Source: DAITPV01 sp050692555 | GTDB lineage: Bacteria; Actinomycetota; UBA4738; CALAEC01 | Assembly: GCA_050692555.1 (NCBI GenBank) | Contig: JBOGVS010000044.1 | Location: 1-22,340, forward strand | DNA: 22,340 nt | Reading direction: 5' to 3' | Shown here: positions 12,724 to 19,956 of the stretch, one piece after another | Layout of the letters: the number at the start of each line of letters is the position of its first letter | Position numbering within the stretch: the first letter of the stretch is position 1 | The notes under the pieces: model-generated | The model's database searches: none | What the model was told of the DNA's origin: nothing | The model's input: only the letters and a program-made list of their open reading frames with translations | Translations under genes and position numbers: made by a program

Positions 12724-12744
12724 GTGTATGACGCTCTCATACGC
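12724..12744. terminator. Hairpin between yidD and yidC, shares palindrome with 8344-8360
   Basis: GTATGA, loop CGCTC, TCATAC (12726-12742), extendable by two base pairs across a G-T wobble. It lies about 30 nt past the yidD stop and about 22 nt before the yidC start. It may be an attenuator or terminator, or an operator for yidC. No T-run follows. Confidence 0.42.
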
Positions 12745-12771
12745 GCAGGGCCTACTGTGTCCGGGACGGGG

Positions 12772-13068
12772 TCACGCCGCCGCCTTGCGATCCGAGGGCC
12801 GCCAGGTCCCTCTCTCCGGCACCGGGTCCGGTCCACCGGCCGACAGCGGGCTGCACCGGAGGACCCTCCAGGAGGCCAGCACCATCCCCTTGACCGCTCC
12901 GTGAACACGGATAGCCTCCAGGGCGTACGCCGAGCACGAGGGATGGAACCGGCACCGGCCCGCCACCATCACGCCCACCGTGCCGCGGTACAGCCGGATC
13001 GCTCCCGCCAGGCCCGCGCGAAGCGGCCACCCGGCGATCCATACCGCCCGGCGGAGCGACTCGGTCAT
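12772..13068 (-). CDS. yidD: Membrane protein insertion efficiency factor YidD
   Basis: This small 98-aa basic protein assists YidC-dependent insertion. The family signature CRFHPSCSAYALEAIRVHGA (about 39-58) and the CSPL motif are intact, preceded by an amphipathic segment that lies on the membrane. A tail of about 25 residues after CSPLSAGG is not conserved. The ATG overlaps the rnpA stop as ATGA (13065-13068), so the two genes are translationally coupled. Confidence 0.95.
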   Translation of the reverse strand: MTESLRRAVWIAGWPLRAGLAGAIRLYRGTVGVMVAGRCRFHPSCSAYALEAIRVHGAVKGMVLASWRVLRCSPLSAGGPDPVPERGTWRPSDRKAAA

Positions 13069-13427
13069 TCGCGCATCACCCCGGCTTGGGTCAACAGGCC
13101 TTCGATCTCCTCGATCAGCTCAGAAGCCTTGGCGCCTTCGAACGTTCCCCGGGCCACCAGTACCAATTCGTGTCCATCGCGCACCCTGGATGCAAGGGCG
13201 CGCCACGCCTCTCGCAGGAGCCGGCGAGCCCGGTTCCGCGCCACCGCTCCGCCCACCCGTCTTCCGGTGATCCACGCAGCTCTGGATGGGCCCGAGCCGG
13301 GCGCAACGTACAGTATCACCCGCCTTGATCTGCGGGTTGCGCCGCTGCGAAGGACTCGAACGACCTCCTGCGAGCGGCGGAGCCTAGGCGCTGAGCCTGG
13401 CCCGCCCCTTGGCTCGCCGGCGGCCAA
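13065..13427 (-). CDS. rnpA: Ribonuclease P protein component
   Basis: This 120-aa basic subunit of RNase P helps the catalytic RNA mature tRNA 5' ends. The RNR signature is present (about 61-76, AVARNRARRLLREAWR), with RLRRSQEVVRVLRSG near the N-terminus. Upstream of conserved sequence the only ATG/GTG/TTG in frame is the TTG at 13425-13427, which lies inside rpmH, 44 nt before its end. The rnpA frame stays open across all of rpmH up to a TGA overlapping the rpmH ATG. No clear Shine-Dalgarno precedes the TTG, so translation probably depends on rpmH. Confidence 0.93.
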   Translation of the reverse strand: MAAGEPRGGPGSAPRLRRSQEVVRVLRSGATRRSRRVILYVAPGSGPSRAAWITGRRVGGAVARNRARRLLREAWRALASRVRDGHELVLVARGTFEGAKASELIEEIEGLLTQAGVMRE

Positions 13428-13518
13428 TGATCGCCCGGCCCGCCCGGGTCCGCATCCGCGCCCGGAAGCCGTGAGTTCGCTTGCGCCTGCGGTTGCTCGG
13501 CTGATAGGTCCGCTTCAT
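13384..13518 (-). CDS. rpmH: 50S ribosomal protein L34
   Basis: This 44-aa protein is too short for default ORF calling but unmistakable: it opens MKRTYQPSNRRRKRTHGF and continues with GFRARM, RAGRAII and RRRAKGRARLSA, the full-length L34 pattern. It is a basic ribosomal protein and the first gene of the rpmH-rnpA-yidD cluster, divergent from dnaA as in most bacteria. The ATG at 13516-13518 has no obvious Shine-Dalgarno. An AT-rich tract immediately upstream probably carries its promoter. Confidence 0.97.
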   Translation of the reverse strand: MKRTYQPSNRRRKRTHGFRARMRTRAGRAIIGRRRAKGRARLSA

Positions 13519-13550
13519 CGGTGCAAATAAAGTAACAAAAAGAATCGATC
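13519..13550. promoter_or_regulatory. AT-rich rpmH promoter tract, possible secondary unwinding element
   Basis: This stretch, dominated by AAATAAAGTAACAAAAAG, is strikingly A/T-rich for this genome. On the minus strand TACTTT (13529-13534) could be the rpmH -10 box, 10 nt before the ATG, but no good -35 is seen. It could also be a weak DNA-unwinding region, since DnaA-box-like sequences lie between it and dnaA. Confidence 0.4.
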
Positions 13551-13596
13551 GGCACGTCCCCCCAGGTCAGGCCGACTGTCGCAGAACGTGGCGAAC

Positions 13597-13625
13597 TTGG
13601 TGAGCAGAGGACGCGGGTCTATAAT
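13597..13625 (+). promoter_or_regulatory. dnaA promoter
   Basis: TTGGTG (13597-13602), a 17-nt spacer, then a perfect TATAAT (13620-13625). Transcription would start near 13632, giving a leader of about 75 nt that contains DnaA-box-like sequences. Confidence 0.72.
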
Positions 13626-13634
13626 CCCCAACAG

Positions 13635-13714
13635 TTTTCCCCACGGGGCCGCCACGGCGGCCCCGATTTGCTTCCCCAGCGGTTTGCACACCTGTGGAAA
13701 AGGGTTGTGGAAAA
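13635..13714. promoter_or_regulatory. DnaA-box-like sites over the dnaA start
   Basis: TGTGGAAAA occurs at 13693-13701 and 13706-13714, one mismatch from the DnaA-box complement TGTGGATAA. TTTTCCCCA at 13635-13643 is a weaker match on the other strand. Their position between the promoter and the dnaA start suggests autoregulation by DnaA. Confidence 0.5.
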
Positions 13715-15068
13715 AGCAGCTGAGGGGACCGCAGAACGGATCTGGTCCGCCACGGTGGACCGCATCCAGGCCGAAGTGCCACCAAACAGCTACAACCTAT
13801 GGTTCTCCGGGGTCAGAGCGGACGACCTGGCCGACGGAGCCCTGGAGCTCACGGCCCCCAACGACTACGTGCGGTCCTGGATCGCCCGACACTACCTCGA
13901 TCTCATCACCCGTCTGGTCGCCCAGGTGAACGGCGGTCCGTTGGAGGTTCACCTGGGCACCGACCCGGCAGCTCCGCTCGAGGCCCCACCCGTCGAGGGC
14001 CCGCCGATGGAGCTCGACGCGCCGATTGAGCCTTCCCCGTTCCCCAGCCGATACACGTTCGACGACTTCGTGCTGGGCGCCTCGAACCGATTCGCCCACG
14101 CCGCGGCCATGGCCGTCGCCGAGGCCCCGCCCTCCAAGGCGTACAACCCGCTGTTCATCTACGGGGGAGTGGGGCTCGGGAAGACCCACCTGCTCTACGC
14201 GGTCGCCAACCACATGACCATGCTCACACCGTCGGTCCGGGCGAAGTACGTGACCACCGAAGCCTTCGTCACCGAGTTCATCAAGGCCGTCCGCGAAGGC
14301 CGGGGCTACCTGTTCCAGCGCCGCTACCGGGACGTCGACGTCCTGCTCGTCGACGACATCCAGTTCCTGGCCGGAAAGGAGGAAACGCAGTCGGAGTTCT
14401 TCCACACGTTCAATACCCTGCACGGCGCCGAGCGGCAGATCGTGATCGCCAGCGACCGGCCACCGCAGGAGCTCTCCGCCCTGGCCGAGCGACTGCGCAA
14501 CCGATTCCGATGGGGCCTGATCGTCGATATCCAGCCCCCCAACCTCGAGACCCGCATCGCCATCCTTCAGCAGAAGGCCCTCCGCGACGGCCTCCGGGCT
14601 CCGGATGCGGTCCTCAACTTCATCGCCGAGCGGTTCGACGCGAACATCCGGGAGCTGGAGGGGGCGCTTCTTCGCGTGGTGGCCTTCGCCTCACTGTCAC
14701 AGCTACCCGTCGACCTGGCGCTGGCGGAGCGGGCCCTGGAGGATCTGTTGCCCCAGGGCGGCCAGGAGGTGCCCCCGGAACTGATCCTCACCGAGACCGC
14801 GAAGTACTTCGGCCTCCGACGCGAGGACCTCGTCTCCAAGAGCCGCTCCCGGCCCCTGACCACGGCGCGACACATCGCCATGTACCTGCTGCGCGAGCTC
14901 ACCGGTCTGTCCCTGATCAAGATCGGCGAGCTGTTCGAGCGCGACCATTCCACGGCCCTGCACGGCATCAAGCGCATCGAAAACCTCATGCCGAACCGCG
15001 ACACGGTCTACCGCCAGGTTCAGGAGCTGACCAAGAAGATCAACACCACGGTCCGGGGGACCCGTTGA
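13707..15068 (+). CDS. dnaA: Chromosomal replication initiator DnaA
   Basis: This 453-aa AAA+ initiator has domain I (about 1-85, with the NLWFSGV motif for partner binding), a short Pro-rich domain II (about 90-115), the ATPase core with Walker A GGVGLGKT (153-160) and Walker B LLVDDIQF (about 213-220), and domain IV with the DnaA signature KIGELFERDHSTALHGIKRI that contacts DnaA boxes. The GTG at 13707 is chosen because domain I then has normal length. A TTG at 13668 would add 13 residues without any Shine-Dalgarno. Domain II is short for an actinobacterium; Streptomyces has a long one. It is transcribed away from rpmH and followed by the probable oriC. Confidence 0.95.
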   Translation: MEKAAEGTAERIWSATVDRIQAEVPPNSYNLWFSGVRADDLADGALELTAPNDYVRSWIARHYLDLITRLVAQVNGGPLEVHLGTDPAAPLEAPPVEGPPMELDAPIEPSPFPSRYTFDDFVLGASNRFAHAAAMAVAEAPPSKAYNPLFIYGGVGLGKTHLLYAVANHMTMLTPSVRAKYVTTEAFVTEFIKAVREGRGYLFQRRYRDVDVLLVDDIQFLAGKEETQSEFFHTFNTLHGAERQIVIASDRPPQELSALAERLRNRFRWGLIVDIQPPNLETRIAILQQKALRDGLRAPDAVLNFIAERFDANIRELEGALLRVVAFASLSQLPVDLALAERALEDLLPQGGQEVPPELILTETAKYFGLRREDLVSKSRSRPLTTARHIAMYLLRELTGLSLIKIGELFERDHSTALHGIKRIENLMPNRDTVYRQVQELTKKINTTVRGTR

Positions 15069-15269
15069 GGATTCCTGTGCACACCGCCCTAGTCCGGCCG
15101 CCGGGGCCCGAGCTCCCGCTCCCCGGTCCACCGTTCTGCACACCCGTGCGCACACCTGCGCCATGTCACCCCCACCCGGTACGCTGCGGAAAGAGGGTGA
15201 TATGAGCTTGTCCACCGCCCCTACTACCAATGCTGTTGGACAGAACAAAGGATCTGAAGGAGGCTTGTG
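15069..15269. other. Probable oriC (dnaA-dnaN intergenic region)
   Basis: This 201-bp gap holds no gene. It contains TTGTCCACC (15208-15216; 8 of 9 matches to the actinobacterial DnaA box TTGTCCACA), then a GC-rich spacer and CTACTACCAA (15221-15230), which fits the DnaA-box, GC-spacer, DnaA-trio order of a bacterial basal unwinding system. TGCACACC occurs at 15078-15085 and 15137-15144, with CGCACACC at 15149-15156, and TGCACACC again before dnaA at 13685-13692. It is much shorter than Mycobacterium or Streptomyces origins and only mildly A/T-rich near the dnaN end. Confidence 0.6.
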
Positions 15270-16373
15270 GTGAAACTTCGGTGTGATCGCGACACGCTCT
15301 CGGAGGCGCTCCAGACCGCTCAACGAGGGGTGTCGACCCGTCCCGGGATCCCCGCCCTGACCGGCGTGCTGTTGTCGGCATCGGGAGGAGAGCTGGCGCT
15401 GACCACCACAGACCTCGAGGTCACCACCGAGATCACGCTGGCCGTGGACGTCCGGGAAGAGGGGAGTGCCCTGGTTCCAGCGCGGTTGCTGGCCGACATG
15501 GTGAAGGCGCTGCCTCCCGACGCAGTGGACTTCGAGACGGATGGATCGCAGGCCAAGGTGATCTGCCGGAGCTTCGAGGGGACCCTGCGATGCCTGGCAG
15601 CGGAGGACTTCCCCGCTGTCCGGGACGTGGAAGGGGTCCGGGTGACCGTCCAGGCAGAGGCGTTCGGGGAGGGGGTCGGGCAGGTGACTCGGGCCGCATC
15701 CCGGGACGAAGCCCGTCCCGTCCTCACCGGCGTCCTGATGGAGGCCAACCGGGAGGGGCTGACCATGGTGGCCACGGACTCGTACCGCCTGGCCATCAGG
15801 GAGGTGCAGGCCACCGGGCAGGGTGAGGCCAAGGCCCTGGTCCCGGAGCGGGCGCTGTCGGAGGCCGGCCGGGCCGCAGTAGGAGAGGAGAAGGGGGAGG
15901 TGGAGATCCTGCTGGGGCAGTCGCAGGCAGCGTTCCGGGTGGGGACCCTTCGGCTCACCTCGCGGTTGATCGACGGGGAGTTCCCCAACTACCGCCAGCT
16001 CCTGCCGGAGCCCGGGGAGAACCGCCTCTCGGCGGACCGCCAGGATCTCCTGGAAGCCGTGCGCCGGGTGGGCCTTCTGGCCCGGGAGAGCTCGCCGGTG
16101 CGGCTGGAGCTGAACGCCCTGGGGGTCCGCCTGACCTCCTCGTCGCCCGACCTCGGCGGAGCCGTGGAAGCCGTGGAGGCCAGCTACGAGGGAGAGGAGC
16201 TGACGGCGGCCTTCAACCCCGGGTACTTCGGAGATGGGCTCTCGGGGGTGACCACGGACCGGGTCCGAGTTGAGTTCCGGGACGGCCTGAAGCCGGCCCT
16301 GATCCGGGGCGACGGACAGGATTCCTTCACCTACCTGGTGATGCCTGTCAAGCTCCCCGCCCCCGTGGGGTAG
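15270..16373 (+). CDS. dnaN: DNA polymerase III sliding clamp (beta subunit)
   Basis: This 367-aa protein forms the ring-shaped clamp that tethers polymerase to DNA; each monomer has three similar subdomains. The opening MKLRCDRDTLSEALQ, the central VATDSYRLAI (about 168-177) and the C-terminal LIRGDGQDSFTYLVMPVKL (near 344-362) are typical. Two consecutive GTG codons lie at 15267 and 15270. I choose the second because AAGGAGG (15257-15263) is then 6 nt away and the protein begins MKL as in most homologues. recF follows with no intergenic base. Confidence 0.97.
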   Translation: MKLRCDRDTLSEALQTAQRGVSTRPGIPALTGVLLSASGGELALTTTDLEVTTEITLAVDVREEGSALVPARLLADMVKALPPDAVDFETDGSQAKVICRSFEGTLRCLAAEDFPAVRDVEGVRVTVQAEAFGEGVGQVTRAASRDEARPVLTGVLMEANREGLTMVATDSYRLAIREVQATGQGEAKALVPERALSEAGRAAVGEEKGEVEILLGQSQAAFRVGTLRLTSRLIDGEFPNYRQLLPEPGENRLSADRQDLLEAVRRVGLLARESSPVRLELNALGVRLTSSSPDLGGAVEAVEASYEGEELTAAFNPGYFGDGLSGVTTDRVRVEFRDGLKPALIRGDGQDSFTYLVMPVKLPAPVG

Positions 16374-17453
16374 GTGCGGCTGCTCTGGCTGGAGGTCCGG
16401 GACTTCCGGAACCATCGGGAGACCTCGCTCGAGGTGCCCGACGGGGTGGTGGTGGTCGTGGGACCAAACGCCCAGGGGAAGACCAACCTCCTCGAAGCGG
16501 CGCACTACCTGCTGACGCTGTCCTCGCCACGGTCGGCCTCGGACCAGCCGTTGGTGCGGGCGGGGCTCGCCCAGGCGTACCTTCGAGGTGAGGTCGAGAC
16601 TGAGACCGGGCGGGTCCTGGTCGAGGTGGAGGTCCGGGTTCGGGGAGCCAATCGCATGCAGGTCAATCGGAGCTCGGTCAGGCGCAAGCGGGATCTTCGC
16701 CAGCGGGTCCGGTCGGTGATGTCCATCCCCGAGGACCTGTCCCTGATCCAGGGCCAGCCGGAGGACCGTCGGCGGTTCCTGGACGAGTCGGTGGTGGCCC
16801 TGTGGCCCGCTGAGGAAGCCGCCCGCACGGCCTACGACCGGGCCCTCCGCCAGCGAAATCGGCTCCTCAAGGAGCATGAAGGTCCCGACCCCCCGGCCGA
16901 TCTCGAGGCCTGGGACGGAGAGCTGGCCCGGCACGGCGCCGCGGTGACCGCAGCGCGTGGCGCGGCGGCCGGCCGGGTGGCCCCCAGGGCCGGCGACGAG
17001 TTCGCTGCGGTGTCGGGGGACCGGTTGAGGATCGACTATGTCCCCTCGGTCGAGGGGAACGGTGACCTGGAGGAGGCCATGCGCCGCCGGCTGGCCGGGC
17101 GCCGGGCCGACGAGATGGTTCGCCGGACCACGCTGGTGGGCCCCCATCGCGACGAGCTCGAGCTGTCGGTGGAGGACCTGGCGGCCCGGAGGTTCGCCTC
17201 CCACGGTGAATCCTGGGCCGGAGCGCTGTGTCTCCGCCTGGGGGTCTCGGGGGCGGTGGGAGCCGAGATCGGGGACTCCCCGGTCCTGGTGCTCGACGAT
17301 CCATTCTCCGGTCTGGATCCGGTCCGGCGCCAGCGCCTCGCGGAGCGGCTGTCCGGGCGGGGGCAGGTGCTGATCTCGGTCCCGGACGAGGCCCAGGTTC
17401 CCCCCGGAGCGACGGTGTGGGAGGTGTCGGAGGGTCATGTCCGGCCCCGATAG
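16374..17453 (+). CDS. recF: DNA replication and repair protein RecF
   Basis: This 359-aa SMC-like ATPase helps load RecA at gaps. Walker A GPNAQGKT (30-37) follows the typical start LLWLEVRDFRNH, and Walker B VLVLDDPFSGLD (about 304-315) lies near the C-terminus. The usual SQGQ-type signature is represented by SHGESWAGALCLRLG, a somewhat divergent form. The GTG begins directly after the dnaN TAG, implying translational coupling. The last 17 nt overlap the downstream DUF721 gene. The length is normal. Confidence 0.95.
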   Translation: MRLLWLEVRDFRNHRETSLEVPDGVVVVVGPNAQGKTNLLEAAHYLLTLSSPRSASDQPLVRAGLAQAYLRGEVETETGRVLVEVEVRVRGANRMQVNRSSVRRKRDLRQRVRSVMSIPEDLSLIQGQPEDRRRFLDESVVALWPAEEAARTAYDRALRQRNRLLKEHEGPDPPADLEAWDGELARHGAAVTAARGAAAGRVAPRAGDEFAAVSGDRLRIDYVPSVEGNGDLEEAMRRRLAGRRADEMVRRTTLVGPHRDELELSVEDLAARRFASHGESWAGALCLRLGVSGAVGAEIGDSPVLVLDDPFSGLDPVRRQRLAERLSGRGQVLISVPDEAQVPPGATVWEVSEGHVRPR

Positions 17454-17847
17454 CGCCGAGCCGCCGGAGGCGGGCGAACCGATCGGGTCGGTGATCCGGG
17501 ACGTCCTGGGCCGGCCCGAGATGCGCCGGGGGCTGGCGCTGGGCCGGCTGGCCCGAGCCTGGGAGGGCGTGGTGGGAGGCCGTTTGGCCGCCGAAACCAC
17601 CCCTCGGGGCGTCGAGGGAGAGGCCCTGGTGGTGGCGGTCAGCGCGGCCGCATGGGCGGCTCAGGTGCGATTCCTGGGGCCGGAGATCGCTCGCCGGGCC
17701 AACGAGATGCTTGGGACGGGGAAGGTGACATCGGTGCGAGTGGTGGTCGATCCGCGAGCGCGAAAACCGTTGCCCCCCAAGGGATCCGGAGCACTCTCAG
17801 ACCCGCCCGAGGTCCCCGGAAGGGGTCCTCCCGGTGATAGAATCTAA
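17437..17847 (+). CDS. DUF721 (DciA-like) protein
   Basis: This 136-aa protein occupies the conserved actinobacterial place between recF and gyrB (M. tuberculosis Rv0004). The DUF721 core spans about 15-108: IGSVIRDVLGRPEMRRGLALGRL, then AWEGVVGG, then LVVAVSAAAWAAQVRFLGPEI and VRVVVDPR. DUF721 proteins include DciA, the replicative-helicase loader of many bacteria, so a role in loading DnaB is plausible. The Pro-rich tail is unconserved. The ATG has GGAGG 3 nt upstream and overlaps recF by 17 nt. The stop codon lies beside a -10-like box for gyrB. Confidence 0.88.
   Translation: MSGPDSAEPPEAGEPIGSVIRDVLGRPEMRRGLALGRLARAWEGVVGGRLAAETTPRGVEGEALVVAVSAAAWAAQVRFLGPEIARRANEMLGTGKVTSVRVVVDPRARKPLPPKGSGALSDPPEVPGRGPPGDRI
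17838..17843 (+). promoter_or_regulatory. Putative gyrB -10 box
   Basis: TAGAAT fits the TANNNT pattern just before the DUF721 stop and 79 nt upstream of the gyrB start. No convincing -35 is seen. A start near 17850 would give a leader of about 73 nt. Confidence 0.4.
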
Positions 17848-17922
17848 GGAGTTTCGCGCTCTCTCGCGGCCCCCACGTGTGGTGGTGTGTGGTCTGCCGC
17901 GGGCGCGCCTGGCGGAGGTTCA

Positions 17923-19953
17923 TTGGCGAAGACAAGTCCCCCCAAGAAGCGCATAGGGTCCAGAAGGGGACCGGCGGCCCGAAAGCCGGCCGGGCCCCGG
18001 GCGAAGCCATCCGCGAGGTCAGGCTCCAGAGGCGAGGGGGCCGCGAGCCGGTCCCGCCGTTACGAAGCTTCCGACATCACGGTCCTTGAAGGCCTCGAGG
18101 CCGTCCGTCGCCGTCCCAGCATGTACATCGGTTCCACCGGGACCCGAGGCCTGCATCACCTGGTCTACGAGGTGGTGGACAACGCCATCGACGAGGCCCT
18201 GGCGGGGGCATGCTCCAGGATCGTGGTCCGCCTGCGGGCCGACGGCGGTGTCACGGTCGCCGACGACGGCCGGGGGATCCCGGTCAAGCCCATCCCCCGG
18301 TCCAAGGATCGTCGCCCGGCCGTGGAGGTGGTCCTCACCACCCTCCATGCCGGTGGGAAGTTCGACGGGAAGTCCTACGCGGTGTCCGGCGGACTTCACG
18401 GCGTGGGCGTCTCCGTGGTCAACGCCCTATCCGAGCGGCTGGAGGTTCAGGTGGGCCGGGACGGCTTCACCTGGAGCCAGTCGTACTCGCGAGGACAGCG
18501 CAAGGACAAGCTGAAGAAGGGCAACGCCAGCAGGAAGACCGGCACGATCATCTCGTTCTGGCCGGACCCGGAGATCTTCGAGGAGACGGACTTCAAGCGA
18601 GACATCCTGGCGGAGCGCCTCCGGGAGCTGGCATTCCTGACCCGAGGTGTGGAGATCGCCTTCGTGGACGAGCGGGAAGGCCAGGAGTGGCGGGACGTCT
18701 ACAAGGCCAAGGGCGGGCTGTCCGACTTCGTGACCCTGCTGAACCAGGGCAAGGACGTCCTCCACAACCGCATCATCCACTTCGAGGGAAAGCGGGATGA
18801 CGGCGAGGTGGAGGTGGCCCTCCAGTGGAACACCGGGTTCACCGAGTCCCTGTACTCCTTCGCCAACACCATCAACACCCACGAGGGAGGCACGCACGAG
18901 GAGGGCATGAAGAAGTCCCTCACCAACGTGCTCAATCGCTACGCCCGACAGAAGAACCTCCTGAAGGAGAAGGAAGCGAACCTCGAGGGGGACGACGTCC
19001 GCGAGGGCCTTACCGGGATGGTCTCGGTGAAGCTTCAGGAGCCTCAGTTCGAGGGGCAGACCAAGACCAAGCTGGGAAACACCGACGTGCGGTCGTTCGT
19101 GGAGACTACGGTCAACGACCGCCTGATGACCTGGCTGCAGGAGCACCCGGGCGACGGAAAGCGCATCGTCCAGAAGGGGACGGAAGCGGCCAAGGCTCGG
19201 TTGGCCGCCCGCCAGGCCCGGGACCTGGCCCGCCGGAAGGGACTCCTGGACACCTCGTTGCCCGGGAAGCTTGCGGACTGCCAGCTCCAGGAGCCCGAGA
19301 AGACCGAGCTGTTCATCGTGGAGGGAGACTCGGCTGCCGGTCCCGCGATCCAGGCACGGGACCCGGCGTTCCAGGCCATCCTGCCCATCCGGGGGAAGAT
19401 CCTGAACGTGGAGAAGGCCCGTCTCCACAAGACCCTGGAGAACAAGGAGATCCAGGCCCTGATCACCGCGATCGGCACCGGGATCGGGGAAGAGTTCAAC
19501 GTCACCAAGGCTCGGTACGGGAAGATCGTGGCCCTCACCGACGCGGACGTCGACGGCGCGCACATCCGGACCCTGCTGCTGACGTTCTTTTTCCGGCACA
19601 TGAAGGAGCTGATCGACGAGGGGCTCATGTACATCGCCCAGCCGCCCCTGTACCGGGTCAACCTCGACGGCAAGGCCCAGTACCTGTTCTCCGACAAGGA
19701 GCTCGACGCGCTGCGGAAGTCCAACGGCAAGAAGAACCTGAACGTCCTGCGGTTCAAGGGTCTCGGCGAGATGAACTCGGAGCAGCTGTGGGAGACGGCC
19801 ATGGACCCCGAGCAGCGGACGCTGCTCCGGGTGACCATGGATGACGCCGCGGCCGCCGACCGGATCTTCACCGTGCTGATGGGGGAGGACGTCGACGGAC
19901 GCAGGGAATTCATCCAGCAGAACGCCAAGGACGTCCGGCTGATCGACGCGTAA
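17923..19953 (+). CDS. gyrB: DNA gyrase subunit B
   Basis: This 676-aa ATPase subunit of gyrase has a GHKL ATPase domain with NAIDEALAG (Glu91), DDGRGIP (114-120) and GLHGVGV (157-163), a transducer domain, a TOPRIM domain starting EGDSAAG at Glu467 with DADVDGAHI further on, and the C-terminal KGLGEM and MGEDVDGRREFI motifs. I chose TTG 17923 because GGCGGAGG lies 4 nt upstream. An in-frame GTG at 17887 has no such site. The first 46 residues are a Lys/Arg/Ala-rich extension not found in most GyrB. The TOPRIM motif reads EGDSAAGPAIQARD where EGDSAGGSAKQGRD is usual. The gap to gyrA is 3 nt. Confidence 0.96.
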   Translation: MAKTSPPKKRIGSRRGPAARKPAGPRAKPSARSGSRGEGAASRSRRYEASDITVLEGLEAVRRRPSMYIGSTGTRGLHHLVYEVVDNAIDEALAGACSRIVVRLRADGGVTVADDGRGIPVKPIPRSKDRRPAVEVVLTTLHAGGKFDGKSYAVSGGLHGVGVSVVNALSERLEVQVGRDGFTWSQSYSRGQRKDKLKKGNASRKTGTIISFWPDPEIFEETDFKRDILAERLRELAFLTRGVEIAFVDEREGQEWRDVYKAKGGLSDFVTLLNQGKDVLHNRIIHFEGKRDDGEVEVALQWNTGFTESLYSFANTINTHEGGTHEEGMKKSLTNVLNRYARQKNLLKEKEANLEGDDVREGLTGMVSVKLQEPQFEGQTKTKLGNTDVRSFVETTVNDRLMTWLQEHPGDGKRIVQKGTEAAKARLAARQARDLARRKGLLDTSLPGKLADCQLQEPEKTELFIVEGDSAAGPAIQARDPAFQAILPIRGKILNVEKARLHKTLENKEIQALITAIGTGIGEEFNVTKARYGKIVALTDADVDGAHIRTLLLTFFFRHMKELIDEGLMYIAQPPLYRVNLDGKAQYLFSDKELDALRKSNGKKNLNVLRFKGLGEMNSEQLWETAMDPEQRTLLRVTMDDAAAADRIFTVLMGEDVDGRREFIQQNAKDVRLIDA

Positions 19954-19956
19954 CCG

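Noticed and set aside
13668..13706. TTG start for dnaA at 13668
   Set aside because: It has no Shine-Dalgarno, would translate through DnaA-box-like sites, and adds residues absent from typical DnaA N-termini.
14703..17600. Long open frame (965 codons) antisense to dnaA, dnaN and recF
   Set aside because: Another GC-driven shadow frame with no motifs and no plausible start region.
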